From positions 1 to 5,197 of the forward strand of contig CARBKU010000108.1 in NCBI GenBank assembly GCA_948946035.1: DNA of 5,197 bases. Reading direction: 5' to 3'. The stretch comes from an uncultured Clostridia bacterium. Its GTDB lineage: Bacteria; Bacillota; Clostridia; TANB77; CAG-508. The notes beneath the pieces are model-generated. The model did no database searches, was not told where the DNA came from, and was given only the letters and a program-made list of their open reading frames with translations. Below are positions 1 through 5,197 of the stretch, piece after piece (within the stretch, counting starts at the first letter, position 1; every line of letters starts with the position of its first letter). A program made the position numbers and the translations under genes.

Positions 1-68
1 TTTACTAAATAACTTTTAAATTTTTTATTTTGAATTGACAAGTTTCGACACCTTTTTTATTTATTCTA

Positions 69-77
69 TGTTATACT
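69..77 (+). promoter_or_regulatory. Extended -10 promoter for the small ORF
   Basis: TGT followed by TATACT (72-77) makes a TGn-TATAAT-type extended -10 element, which predicts a transcription start near 84 and a leader of about 37 nt before the TTG at 121. A consensus TTGACA lies at 35-40 but is 31 bp from this -10. At 17-bp spacing it would pair with the poor hexamer TATTTA (58-63). Either promoter reads into the small gene; the extended -10 is the better match. Inferred from motif only. Confidence 0.45.
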
Positions 78-80
78 ACT

Positions 81-94
81 TTTTGTGCACAAAA
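81..94. promoter_or_regulatory. Perfect 14-bp palindrome at the predicted start site, possible operator
   Basis: TTTTGTGCACAAAA is a perfect palindrome with a GTGCAC core. It begins 4 bp after the -10 hexamer and covers the predicted +1, a position where a dimeric repressor would block transcription. In DNA this AT-rich one or two palindromes of this length are expected by chance in a 5-kb window, so the position is the argument rather than the palindrome itself. No regulator is encoded nearby. Confidence 0.3.
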
Positions 95-120
95 GATAAC
101 AGAGAAAAGAGGTGTTTTAA

Positions 121-255
121 TTGAAAAAAATCGGAACTATTACTGTATCTGTTTTTAGAGACGAAAAAAATCATACTGATTTTCATATCGAAACAGACAA
201 AGATGATATTCTTCCAGTTTCATATATAATTGAAGATACTCTAAAAATGTATTAG
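121..255 (+). CDS. Small hypothetical protein, 44 aa, TTG start
   Basis: The ORF reads MKKIGTITVSVF at its start and ends IIEDTLKMY before a TAG stop. The start is supported by GAGGTG at 109-114, 6 nt upstream of TTG; no ATG fits, because the only internal ATG is the second-last codon. The product is charged and soluble, with an N-terminal stretch likely to form a beta strand (about residues 3-12) and a C-terminal segment that may be helical (about 34-43). There is no signal peptide, membrane segment or Cys motif. It has its own promoter-like sequence upstream, and its stop codon lies inside the 5' arm of a long hairpin. I do not recognise the family. A functional small protein is plausible; the alternative is a leader peptide or a short chance ORF, although the ribosome site argues against chance. 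Confidence 0.55.
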   Translation: MKKIGTITVSVFRDEKNHTDFHIETDKDDILPVSYIIEDTLKMY

Positions 256-340
256 ACTAACTTTCGTTCAAACATGTCAGCTTAAAAAATATACATACTT
301 AAGTTGACATCTTTGAACTTATGTTAGTCTATACTTTTTT
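253..340 (+). terminator. Long 79-nt hairpin with T tract, probable bidirectional terminator
   Basis: Paired blocks, outside to inside, are 253-261 with 323-331, 266-272 with 312-318, 274-279 with 305-310, and 280-285 with 299-304 (one G-T pair). They are separated by a 4x4 internal loop and one C-C mismatch, with a 13-nt loop at 286-298. A T run follows at 335-340, as in an intrinsic terminator. On the other strand the stem is followed by TAATACATTTTTAG. It sits between two convergent genes (stops at 255 and 344), which fits shared termination. At about 28 paired bases it is much longer than a usual terminator, so a small mobile palindrome fixed here is the alternative. Confidence 0.6.
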
Positions 341-343
341 AAT

Positions 344-772
344 CTATAGTGTCCATTCCATTTCAAACTCTTTTTCCCCTGTTTCTTCATCTATTTTTAT
401 ATCTTTATTTTTAAATCCCATAGCTACATAAAATAAAATTGCATCAATATTTCTCTCATACACATTCAAAGTTAACCTTTTATTATTTTCTTTACAAAAA
501 TTTATTAACTTTCTACCTATTCCTCTTCTCTTAGATTTATCACTTACAAATAATGCTCCAATATAATTATCATTTAACAAACTAATAAAACCATGAATCT
601 CGTCATTTTCAACATATACATATGTTTTAGATTTTAATAAATACTCATCTTTAACCCTATTATAATTTCCAATCCAATAATCTCTATCAATAAAACTATG
701 AGCTTTAAAATTACCCTTTGTCCAAATTGTCATTACTTTTGTTGTATCTTCAACTTTAAATTTTCTTATCAT
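344..772 (-). CDS. GNAT family N-acetyltransferase, YiaC/YjaB-like
   Basis: The 142-residue protein has the length of a single GNAT domain, which transfers acetyl from acetyl-CoA to an amine. The acetyl-CoA pyrophosphate loop (motif A) is visible as ALFVSDKSKRRGIGRKL (73-89), with the KxxGxG signature at 81-86. Motif B is NVYERNIDAILFYVAMGF (103-120), with Asn108 and the usual general-acid Tyr at 115. The N-terminal HSFIDRDYW (25-33) closely matches HPFIKANYW as I remember it from E. coli YiaC, and the overall pattern also resembles YjaB. YiaC is known as a protein lysine acetyltransferase; the substrate here is not deducible. AGGAG at 782-786 lies about 9 nt before the ATG, which supports this start. 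The gene is monocistronic: it is 347 bp from the aminopeptidase gene, with a palindromic element between, and it converges with the small ORF. Cytosolic. Confidence 0.88.
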   Translation of the reverse strand: MIRKFKVEDTTKVMTIWTKGNFKAHSFIDRDYWIGNYNRVKDEYLLKSKTYVYVENDEIHGFISLLNDNYIGALFVSDKSKRRGIGRKLINFCKENNKRLTLNVYERNIDAILFYVAMGFKNKDIKIDEETGEKEFEMEWTL

Positions 773-854
773 ATGTATTAACTCCTATCCTTAGTTTATT
801 TATAGCATAATTAGCATTAAAAGTTTTAAAATATTTTATGATGTATTTCAAAAG

Positions 855-882
855 ATTATTCCTACTTTATAAAAATTGTCAG
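855..882 (-). promoter_or_regulatory. Candidate promoter for the acetyltransferase gene
   Basis: On the - strand, CTGACA (877-882) and AATAAT (855-860) are separated by 16 bp, with five of six matches in each hexamer. The predicted leader is about 75 nt. The -35 hexamer falls inside the left arm of the palindromic element (871-908), so the element may supply half the promoter. Inferred from motif only. Confidence 0.3.
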
Positions 883-1120
883 TGGATACAGAGAATTTTA
901 GCAATAATAAATTACTTTAAATAGTGCGAGAAGGTTTATAATTATATTTTTTGGAATGACTCCAGAGTAACCGTTCAAAAATTCTTAGAAAAGTTTAAAA
1001 AACTTTTCTTTAGAATTTTCAGAATGGGAAAGTAGACAAAAAAATATAATTATAAACCTTTGGAAGCGAGTAGAAAATATAAATTATTGCCAAAATTCTC
1101 CGTTCCCAATGGCAATTTTT
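871..1120. repeat. 250-bp near-palindromic element, MITE-like or structured RNA
   Basis: Four nested inverted-repeat blocks share one centre. The ends, 871-908 and 1083-1120, match at 32 of 38 positions. 931-952 and 1039-1060 are a perfect 22-bp inverted repeat. 978-985 pairs with 1012-1019, and 987-996 with 1000-1009 around an AAA loop. The unpaired stretches are 909-930 against 1061-1082 (22 nt each) and 953-977 against 1020-1038. The right end coincides with the last base of the aminopeptidase stop codon. TAT occurs just outside each end (868-870 and 1121-1123) and might be a target duplication, but three AT bases prove little. There is no ORF inside. It fills most of the gap between the aminopeptidase and acetyltransferase genes. 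It could be a non-autonomous transposable element, a long 3'-UTR structure, or both; only other genomic copies would settle this. Confidence 0.75.
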
Positions 1121-2517
1121 TATTCTTGCCAAAATGCCTTATATGTTTTATAAGCTGAATATATATCAAATTTACTTGTAACTTCATAAGGTGCATGCAT
1201 TGAAAGTACTGGAACACCGCAATCTATAACATCTGCACCTTTATTTGCTAAAATATATGCAATTGTTCCTCCTCCGCCAATATCTACCTTTCCTAACTCA
1301 GCAATTTGATATTCTATATTATTCTTTTCTAAAATACTCCTTACCCAAGCCACATATTCGGCATTTGCATCTGAAGCACCTGATTTTCCTCTTGAACCTG
1401 TATATTTATTTAAGCTTATTCCTTTTCCAATAAATCCAGCATTATGTTTGTCTGAAACAGATGCATAAATAGGGTCAAATCCAGCATCAACATCAGATGA
1501 TAGCATTTTTGAAAAACAAAATACTCTATCTAATAAATTTGGTTTATTGACTCCTAATTTATTTAAAATTTCTGAAATAAAGAAATCAAACATATGTGAT
1601 TCCATACCTGTATTTCCCATACTTCCTATTTCTTCCTTATCTGATAATATACAAACTGCTGTATTTTTAACATTATCTAATTCCATCATTGCATTAAATG
1701 ATACATATGCACAAATTTTATCATCTTGACCATATGCTGCTACCATACTTTCATCAAATCCTAAACTTCTTGCTTTAAATTGAGGAACTAGCTCTATTTC
1801 TGAACTTGTTAAATCTACCTCTGTTATTCCATATTTTTTATTTAAAATATTTAAAATATTTAATTTTACTTGTTCACTAACTCCTTCTTCATCATATGGC
1901 ATACTTCCTATTAGTAAATTTAGGTCTTCTCCATTAATACCATTTTTTAGTTTCTTTTCCATTTGTTCTTGTGCTAAATGCGGTAATAAATCTGTAATTG
2001 TAAATATTGGGTCATTCTCATCTTCTCCAATATTTATTTCTATTTTTTCCCCATTAGTTTTTACTATTACTCCATGCATGCTTAAAGGAATTGTTGTCCA
2101 TTGATATTTTTTTATTCCACCATAATAATGAGTTTTAAAATACGCTAATCCTGTATCTTCATATAATGGATTTGGTTTTAAATCCAATCTTGGAGAGTCA
2201 ACATGTGAGCCAATTATGTGTAATCCATTTTCTATTGGCTCTTCTCCTATTACTGCTAAATACATACTCTTTTCTCTATTAATAAAATAAATCTTATCTC
2301 CTGGTTTTAATGTACTAAATTCAATTATATCTCTATATCCATTTTCATCAGCTATTTTTCTTGCATTTTTTATAAATTCTCTTTCTGTTTTTGCTACATT
2401 TAAAAAATCAATGTATTTTTTTGATAAAATAAATATTTTCTCCTTTTCATCTTCACTTACTGTTTTCCATCCATTCTCTTTTTTATTAAAAAGTTTTTCT
2501 TTTAAACTTTCTTCCAT
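1120..2517 (-). CDS. apeA: M18 family aminopeptidase, type 1 (ApeA)
   Basis: This is a cytosolic zinc metallo-aminopeptidase that removes N-terminal residues from peptides in peptide turnover; M18 enzymes generally assemble into large tetrahedral dodecamers. At 465 residues it is full length. The co-catalytic metal site is complete: His105 in GSHVDSPRLDLKP, bridging Asp265 in GQDDKICAY, the catalytic and ligand pair Glu295-Glu296 in SDKEEIGSMG, Asp342 in SSDVDAGFDP, and His441 in LSMHAPYE. The stretch YDEEGVSEQ at about 208-216 lies in the region expected for the dimerisation/lid domain. The SSDVDAG-FDP form and the DKHNAGFIGKG stretch fit the bacterial type 1 branch rather than the yeast aminopeptidase I branch. 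AGGAGG at 2524-2529 stands 6 nt before the ATG and fixes the start. A well-matched promoter lies just upstream. The gene is divergent from the FAD-Rieske gene, and its stop codon touches the palindromic element. No defect is seen. Confidence 0.95.
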   Translation of the reverse strand: MEESLKEKLFNKKENGWKTVSEDEKEKIFILSKKYIDFLNVAKTEREFIKNARKIADENGYRDIIEFSTLKPGDKIYFINREKSMYLAVIGEEPIENGLHIIGSHVDSPRLDLKPNPLYEDTGLAYFKTHYYGGIKKYQWTTIPLSMHGVIVKTNGEKIEINIGEDENDPIFTITDLLPHLAQEQMEKKLKNGINGEDLNLLIGSMPYDEEGVSEQVKLNILNILNKKYGITEVDLTSSEIELVPQFKARSLGFDESMVAAYGQDDKICAYVSFNAMMELDNVKNTAVCILSDKEEIGSMGNTGMESHMFDFFISEILNKLGVNKPNLLDRVFCFSKMLSSDVDAGFDPIYASVSDKHNAGFIGKGISLNKYTGSRGKSGASDANAEYVAWVRSILEKNNIEYQIAELGKVDIGGGGTIAYILANKGADVIDCGVPVLSMHAPYEVTSKFDIYSAYKTYKAFWQE

Positions 2518-2544
2518 AATAATCCTCCTTTGTTATTTTCTGTT

Positions 2545-2573
2545 AGTATATCACTATTTTATTTTTATTTCTA
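2545..2573 (-). promoter_or_regulatory. Promoter of the M18 aminopeptidase gene
   Basis: On the - strand, TAGAAA (2568-2573) and TATACT (2545-2550) are separated by 17 bp, with four and five of six matches to the vegetative sigma consensus. The predicted start is near 2538, giving a short leader of about 20 nt that contains AGGAGG. The rest of the 159-bp divergent spacer is nearly pure A/T; a CATAAT hexamer at 2654-2659 could serve the + strand gene but has no convincing -35. Confidence 0.5.
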
Positions 2574-2676
2574 CTTATTCCTAAAATTTAATATTTACTA
2601 TATTTTATATTTTTATTCTATATAAGTTTATGCATAATAAATCTTTTCTTAGTCATAATAAATTTAGAGGTGTATT

Positions 2677-4185
2677 ATGGAATCTTTTTGGATAAATTCA
2701 TTAAATAAAAATTTAGAATATGATAAATTAGAAGATAATCAAGAAACTGATGTATGTATTGTAGGCGGAGGAGTTTTTGGCGTTACTTGTGCCTATTATT
2801 TAACAAAATCAGGTTATAATGTAACAATATTAGAAAAATATAAAATAGGAGAAAAAACTACAGGACATTCAACTGCTAAAATAACTAGTCAACATGGCTT
2901 ATTTTATGACTATTTAATAAATTCATATAACAAAAAATTTGCTAAAGATTATTTAGATGCTAATGAAGAAGCTATTTCTAACATAAAAGATATTATTGAC
3001 AATGAAAAAATTTCTTGTGATTTCGAATATCAAAACAATTATATTTATACTACTTCTAAAGAAGAATTGAAAGATATAAAAAAAGAGGTAAGTGCTGTAG
3101 AATCTTTAGGATTTCAAAATTGTGAATTTGTAACTAAAACAGGATTACCTTTTGATATAAAAGGTGCAATTTGCTTTAAACATCAAGCACAATTTAATCC
3201 TTTAAAATATTTGTGTGGTTTATGTAAAAGTATTACTTCAAACAATGGCAAAATATATACTAATACAACTGTTATAGATGTTAAACAAGAAAATGACTAT
3301 TACATTACTTATACAGAAAATAATATAGTAAAATCTAAATATGTAATAATTGCTAGCCATTATCCTTTTATTAATTTTCCTGGATTTTATTTTACAAAAA
3401 TGTATCAATCTACTTCATATGTAATTGCTGTAGATACTAAAAAAACATTATTTAATGGAATGTATATTAATTGTAAAAGTCCAATTTTTTCTTATAGGAC
3501 AGCTAAATTAGATGGCAAAAAAGTTTTATTAATTGCTGGTGGAGACCATAAAACTGGTCACCCAACTTGTTACAAAGATAGCTATGGTTTATTAGAAAAC
3601 GAGGCTAAAAAGTATTATCCTAATTGTGAAGTAATTTCTAAATGGAGTACTCGTGATTGTATATCTTTAGATAAAATTCCATATGTTGGTTCTTATTCTA
3701 ATATTATGCCAAATATGTTTGTTGGTACTGGGTTTAAAAAATGGGGATTTACTTGTTCAAATATAGCTGCAAATATTGTAGTAGACTCAATTTTGGGTAA
3801 AACTAATAAATATTCTTACTTGTTTGATTCTACTAGATTAAAACCCATAAAAAACATTGATGAAATGAAAAATATTATTGTTCAGTCTGCTAACTCACTT
3901 TTACTTGATAAGTTAAAAAAGCCTAATATGAATTTTGATGAAATTAATAACAATTCTGGTTCAATTATAGAAATTGCTAATCATAAAGTTGGTATTTATA
4001 AAAATGCTGAGGGCAAAATTTATGCAGTTAATCCTATTTGTACTCATTTGGGATGTTTACTTTCTTGGAATGATGTTGATAAAACTTGGGATTGCCCTTG
4101 CCATGGTTCAAGGTTTGATTATACTGGAAAAAATATTTACGATCCAGCTTTTAAAGATTTGGAAGTTTATTATACTGATACTTAA
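2677..4185 (+). CDS. FAD-dependent oxidoreductase with C-terminal Rieske [2Fe-2S] domain (YhfW-like)
   Basis: The 502-residue protein joins two domains. Residues about 24-375 form a DAO-type FAD-binding oxidoreductase: DVCIVGGGVFGVTCAYYL carries the dinucleotide-binding GGGVFG at 30-35, with the ribose-binding Glu53 at the end of the second strand, followed by GHSTAKITSQHG (63-74). A late FAD-contacting segment is MFVGTGFKKWGFTCSNIAA (347-365). Residues about 428-500 form a Rieske domain with cluster ligands Cys455 and His457 in CTHLGC and Cys473 and His476 in CPCHGS; Cys460 and Cys475 are placed for the usual disulfide. The size and order match Bacillus subtilis YhfW, whose substrate I do not know; electrons presumably pass between flavin and cluster. 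There is no signal peptide or membrane segment, so it is probably cytosolic. GAGGTG (2667-2672) lies 4 nt before the ATG, which is slightly close. The gene stands alone, divergent from the aminopeptidase gene. Confidence 0.92.
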   Translation: MESFWINSLNKNLEYDKLEDNQETDVCIVGGGVFGVTCAYYLTKSGYNVTILEKYKIGEKTTGHSTAKITSQHGLFYDYLINSYNKKFAKDYLDANEEAISNIKDIIDNEKISCDFEYQNNYIYTTSKEELKDIKKEVSAVESLGFQNCEFVTKTGLPFDIKGAICFKHQAQFNPLKYLCGLCKSITSNNGKIYTNTTVIDVKQENDYYITYTENNIVKSKYVIIASHYPFINFPGFYFTKMYQSTSYVIAVDTKKTLFNGMYINCKSPIFSYRTAKLDGKKVLLIAGGDHKTGHPTCYKDSYGLLENEAKKYYPNCEVISKWSTRDCISLDKIPYVGSYSNIMPNMFVGTGFKKWGFTCSNIAANIVVDSILGKTNKYSYLFDSTRLKPIKNIDEMKNIIVQSANSLLLDKLKKPNMNFDEINNNSGSIIEIANHKVGIYKNAEGKIYAVNPICTHLGCLLSWNDVDKTWDCPCHGSRFDYTGKNIYDPAFKDLEVYYTDT

Positions 4186-4211
4186 AAAAGGCTGTAAAAA
4201 AGTTCATTAGC

Positions 4212-4240
4212 AAAATAAGTGGAAATTTTTCACTCATTCT
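4212..4240. terminator. Hairpin between the FAD-Rieske gene and the candidate ncRNA
   Basis: 4212-4221 pairs with 4231-4240 in a 10-step stem. Eight steps are Watson-Crick; the other two are A-C on the + strand but become G-U when transcribed from the - strand. It lies 26 nt past the stop of the FAD-Rieske gene. No T run follows on the + strand (the sequence reads TTATTACATCG). On the - strand a run of six T occurs at 4196-4201 after a 10-nt gap. It fits better as the 3' end of a leftward transcript than as a terminator of the oxidoreductase, but it is not a textbook terminator either way. Confidence 0.35.
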
Positions 4241-4373
4241 TATTACATCGTAAAATTGCTTGCGACGGTTTTATCACGCTCGAGCTGTGGCTATGCAAGT
4301 GTATCATTAATGTTTATCTAGCTATTGGGTATTCAATTTTCAATGTGCCTTTTAAGAATTTTCTCAAATTCTA

Positions 4374-4403
4374 TTGACTTCTTTTTTGTAATTATTGTAT
4401 ACC
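4374..4403 (+). promoter_or_regulatory. Possible rightward promoter in the gap
   Basis: TTGACT (4374-4379) and TATACC (4398-4403) are separated by 18 bp. It would give the gene at 4554 a leader of about 145 nt. The -10 overlaps a 9-nt direct repeat, ATTATTGTA, at 4391-4399 and 4404-4412. It is weaker than the leftward promoter at 4482-4510, and no independent evidence supports it. Confidence 0.25.
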
Positions 4404-4459
4404 ATTATTGTAAATAATCACTTACTTAATAGATATTAAAAAGTAAGCTGTTATCACTG

Positions 4460-4500
4460 TAATCAATTACTATACATTAATATAATACTATAATTGATTA
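4460..4500. promoter_or_regulatory. Inverted repeat spanning the divergent promoters, possible operator
   Basis: TAATCAATTA (4460-4469) and its exact reverse complement TAATTGATTA (4491-4500) frame the -10 elements of both divergent promoters. Two perfect TATAAT hexamers on the + strand (4481-4486 and 4489-4494) lie between or overlap the arms. The second has a weak -35, TTACTA, at 4467-4472 (16-bp spacing) and could drive the gene at 4554 with a leader of about 50 nt. A regulator binding here could control both directions. Ten-base inverted repeats are not rare in such AT-rich DNA, so this rests on placement. Confidence 0.3.
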
Positions 4501-4510
4501 TGCTTGTCAA
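4482..4510 (-). promoter_or_regulatory. Strong leftward promoter (TTGACA-17-TATTAT)
   Basis: On the - strand the -35 hexamer TTGACA (4505-4510) is a perfect consensus. The -10 TATTAT (4482-4487) has five of six matches, and the 17-bp spacing is optimal. It is the best promoter match I found in the window. The predicted start is G at 4475. It faces a gap without genes and then the 3' end of the FAD-Rieske gene on the opposite strand, so its product should be an RNA. Confidence 0.6.
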
Positions 4511-4553
4511 AAGATTATAAGAAATTTTTGAAAAAAATTTGGGAGTTGATACA

Positions 4554-5197
4554 ATGAAAACAAATATAAGACTTGAATCATCACAATTCTGCTATGTTTA
4601 TAGCAAATATAAAATTGAAGAAATCAATGGTAAAAAATATATTATGCCAGAAGCAACTGCAACTAAAAAAAATATTGGTATAACTGAACATATTGATGAC
4701 TTATTAGTTGAAACTTTAAATATAGGAAAAAAAGAATTTTTTAGAAAACCAATAGAAGAATTTGAATTATTGAACTATTTTGCTAAATATGGCTCTTTTG
4801 GATTTATAATTGACCTAGCTATAAATAAGTACTTCGTATTAGATGAAAAAGTAGCAGTGAGAGATCCTTTTTATATAAATAGAAAGGAAAATGTAGATTT
4901 TATAAATATTGATGAGTACTCAAAATTCTTTTTGCCAAAATTAAATAAAAGAGAAATAAATAGTTTAATAAAAAAATGTAAAGAAGTAGTTAGTGATACA
5001 GGAAAAGAAGATTTTTTGACATCAATTATAAATGAATATTTAATATATTCTGAACATTACGCAGAACCAATTGAGTTAATTTTAAATTATGCAAGATCTT
5101 TGTATAAAAACTTAATGTCAAGATTAGACAATAAACCTTTAACAATGAAATTACCACTTTTAAGTGTAAATCATTTAACACATAATATAGATGATTT
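4554..5197 (+). CDS. Uncharacterised protein, N-terminal 214 residues, cut by window edge
   Basis: An open frame without a stop runs from ATG 4554 to the right edge. GGGAG at 4541-4545 lies 8 nt before the ATG and supports the start. The visible part begins MKTNIRLESSQFCYVYSKYK and contains a short beta-like segment with KKYIMPEA (27-34). It is then mostly predicted alpha-helical and rich in Lys, Glu and Asn, with a distinctive YFAKYGSFGFIIDLAINKYFV (about 75-95) and a helical stretch around EPIELILNYARSLYKNLMSRL (about 171-191). I see no signal peptide, clear membrane span, nucleotide-binding loop, helix-turn-helix or metal motif in this part. I do not recognise the family. Base composition and codon use match the neighbours. 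It is divergent from the candidate ncRNA and shares its promoter region. The missing C-terminus may hold the diagnostic domain. Confidence 0.8.
   Translation, partial: MKTNIRLESSQFCYVYSKYKIEEINGKKYIMPEATATKKNIGITEHIDDLLVETLNIGKKEFFRKPIEEFELLNYFAKYGSFGFIIDLAINKYFVLDEKVAVRDPFYINRKENVDFINIDEYSKFFLPKLNKREINSLIKKCKEVVSDTGKEDFLTSIINEYLIYSEHYAEPIELILNYARSLYKNLMSRLDNKPLTMKLPLLSVNHLTHNIDD

Larger units (their letters stand above)
4190..4475 (-). ncRNA. Candidate structured non-coding RNA
   Basis: A near-consensus - strand promoter (see 4482-4510) starts transcription near 4475, but no plausible ORF lies ahead of it before the convergent FAD-Rieske gene. The transcript would cross a GC island: 28 of 60 bases at 4246-4305 are G or C, in DNA that is otherwise strongly AT-rich. 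In AT-rich genomes such islands between genes commonly mark structured RNA. The island contains hairpin CACAGC-UCGA-GCGUG (4275-4289, one bulged A), enclosed by CUUGC/GCAAG (4295-4299 with 4259-4263). Further stems are 4421-4427 with 4441-4447, and an AGAATTT/AAATTCT stem around 4354-4372. A hairpin at 4212-4240 and a U6 tract (4196-4201) could form the 3' end. It does not match what I know of 6S, tmRNA, RNase P, SRP RNA or a riboswitch. The alternative is the remnant of a decayed mobile or rRNA-spacer sequence. Ends are approximate. Confidence 0.4.

Noticed and set aside
1245..1433. Open frame of 62 codons on the + strand inside the aminopeptidase gene
   Set aside because: It is antisense to a full-length, clearly conserved M18 gene, has no ribosome site, and its hydrophobic Leu/Tyr-rich product is typical of a reverse reading of AT-rich coding DNA.
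1547..1729. Second + strand open frame inside the aminopeptidase gene
   Set aside because: It is also antisense to conserved coding sequence and lacks a ribosome site or family features.
2518..2676. Regulatory palindromes in the divergent spacer
   Set aside because: The spacer is almost entirely A and T, so short inverted repeats there carry no weight; only the - strand promoter stands out.
3974..4210. Open frame of 78 codons overlapping the 3' end of the FAD-Rieske gene
   Set aside because: It is a shifted frame over the intact Rieske domain; the ligand motifs lie in the main frame up to its stop, so no frameshift needs to be assumed.
4184..4222. GGCTGTAAAAAAG after the oxidoreductase stop, reminiscent of insertion sequence ends
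   Set aside because: No matching inverted end, transposase fragment or target duplication is present in the window; the resemblance is short and AT-rich. It is kept only as an alternative explanation for the gap.
4391..4412. Direct repeat ATTATTGTA, two copies 13 bp apart
   Set aside because: Two AT-rich 9-mers are not enough to call a binding site or an iteron set.
4186..4553. CRISPR, tracrRNA, retron or tRNA content of the gap
   Set aside because: There is no repeat-spacer pattern, no Cas or reverse transcriptase gene in view, and no cloverleaf with a TTCRA arm; a tracrRNA cannot be judged without a repeat to compare.

Overview
The window is a very AT-rich piece of bacterial chromosome. 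It has purine-rich Shine-Dalgarno sites (AGGAGG, GAGGTG, AGGAG), AT-ending codons with AGA and ATA common, and normal use of TGG for Trp with no internal TGA. Together with the protein families seen, this points to a low-GC Firmicute, most likely a Clostridia member. No phage gene, transposase, CRISPR array, rRNA or tRNA was recognised.

Layout from left to right. Positions 1-343 hold a small 44-residue ORF on the + strand (121-255, TTG start). An extended -10 promoter and a palindrome over the predicted start site precede it, and a long hairpin that takes in its stop codon (253-331) follows it. Positions 344-772 (- strand) encode a GNAT acetyltransferase of the YiaC/YjaB type. Positions 773-1119 contain no gene and are mostly filled by a 250-bp near-palindromic element (871-1120) that runs exactly to the stop codon of the next gene. 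Positions 1120-2517 (- strand) encode an M18 aminopeptidase (type 1, ApeA) with all metal ligands present. A 159-bp divergent spacer separates it from 2677-4185 (+ strand), an FAD oxidoreductase fused to a C-terminal Rieske [2Fe-2S] domain, like Bacillus subtilis YhfW. Positions 4186-4553 contain no protein gene. They do contain a strong - strand promoter facing an island of locally high GC and hairpins, which looks like an unannotated structured RNA. From 4554 to the right edge (+ strand) runs the first 214 residues of an open ORF of unknown function.

The recognised proteins are housekeeping or accessory metabolic enzymes (peptide turnover, flavin/iron-sulfur redox, acetyl transfer), and nothing shows that they form one pathway. 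The most interesting parts are non-coding: the 250-bp palindromic element, the 79-nt hairpin at the left, and above all the candidate ncRNA at about 4190-4475, which diverges from the unknown gene at 4554. Whether that pair forms a system cannot be decided here because the gene is cut by the window edge.
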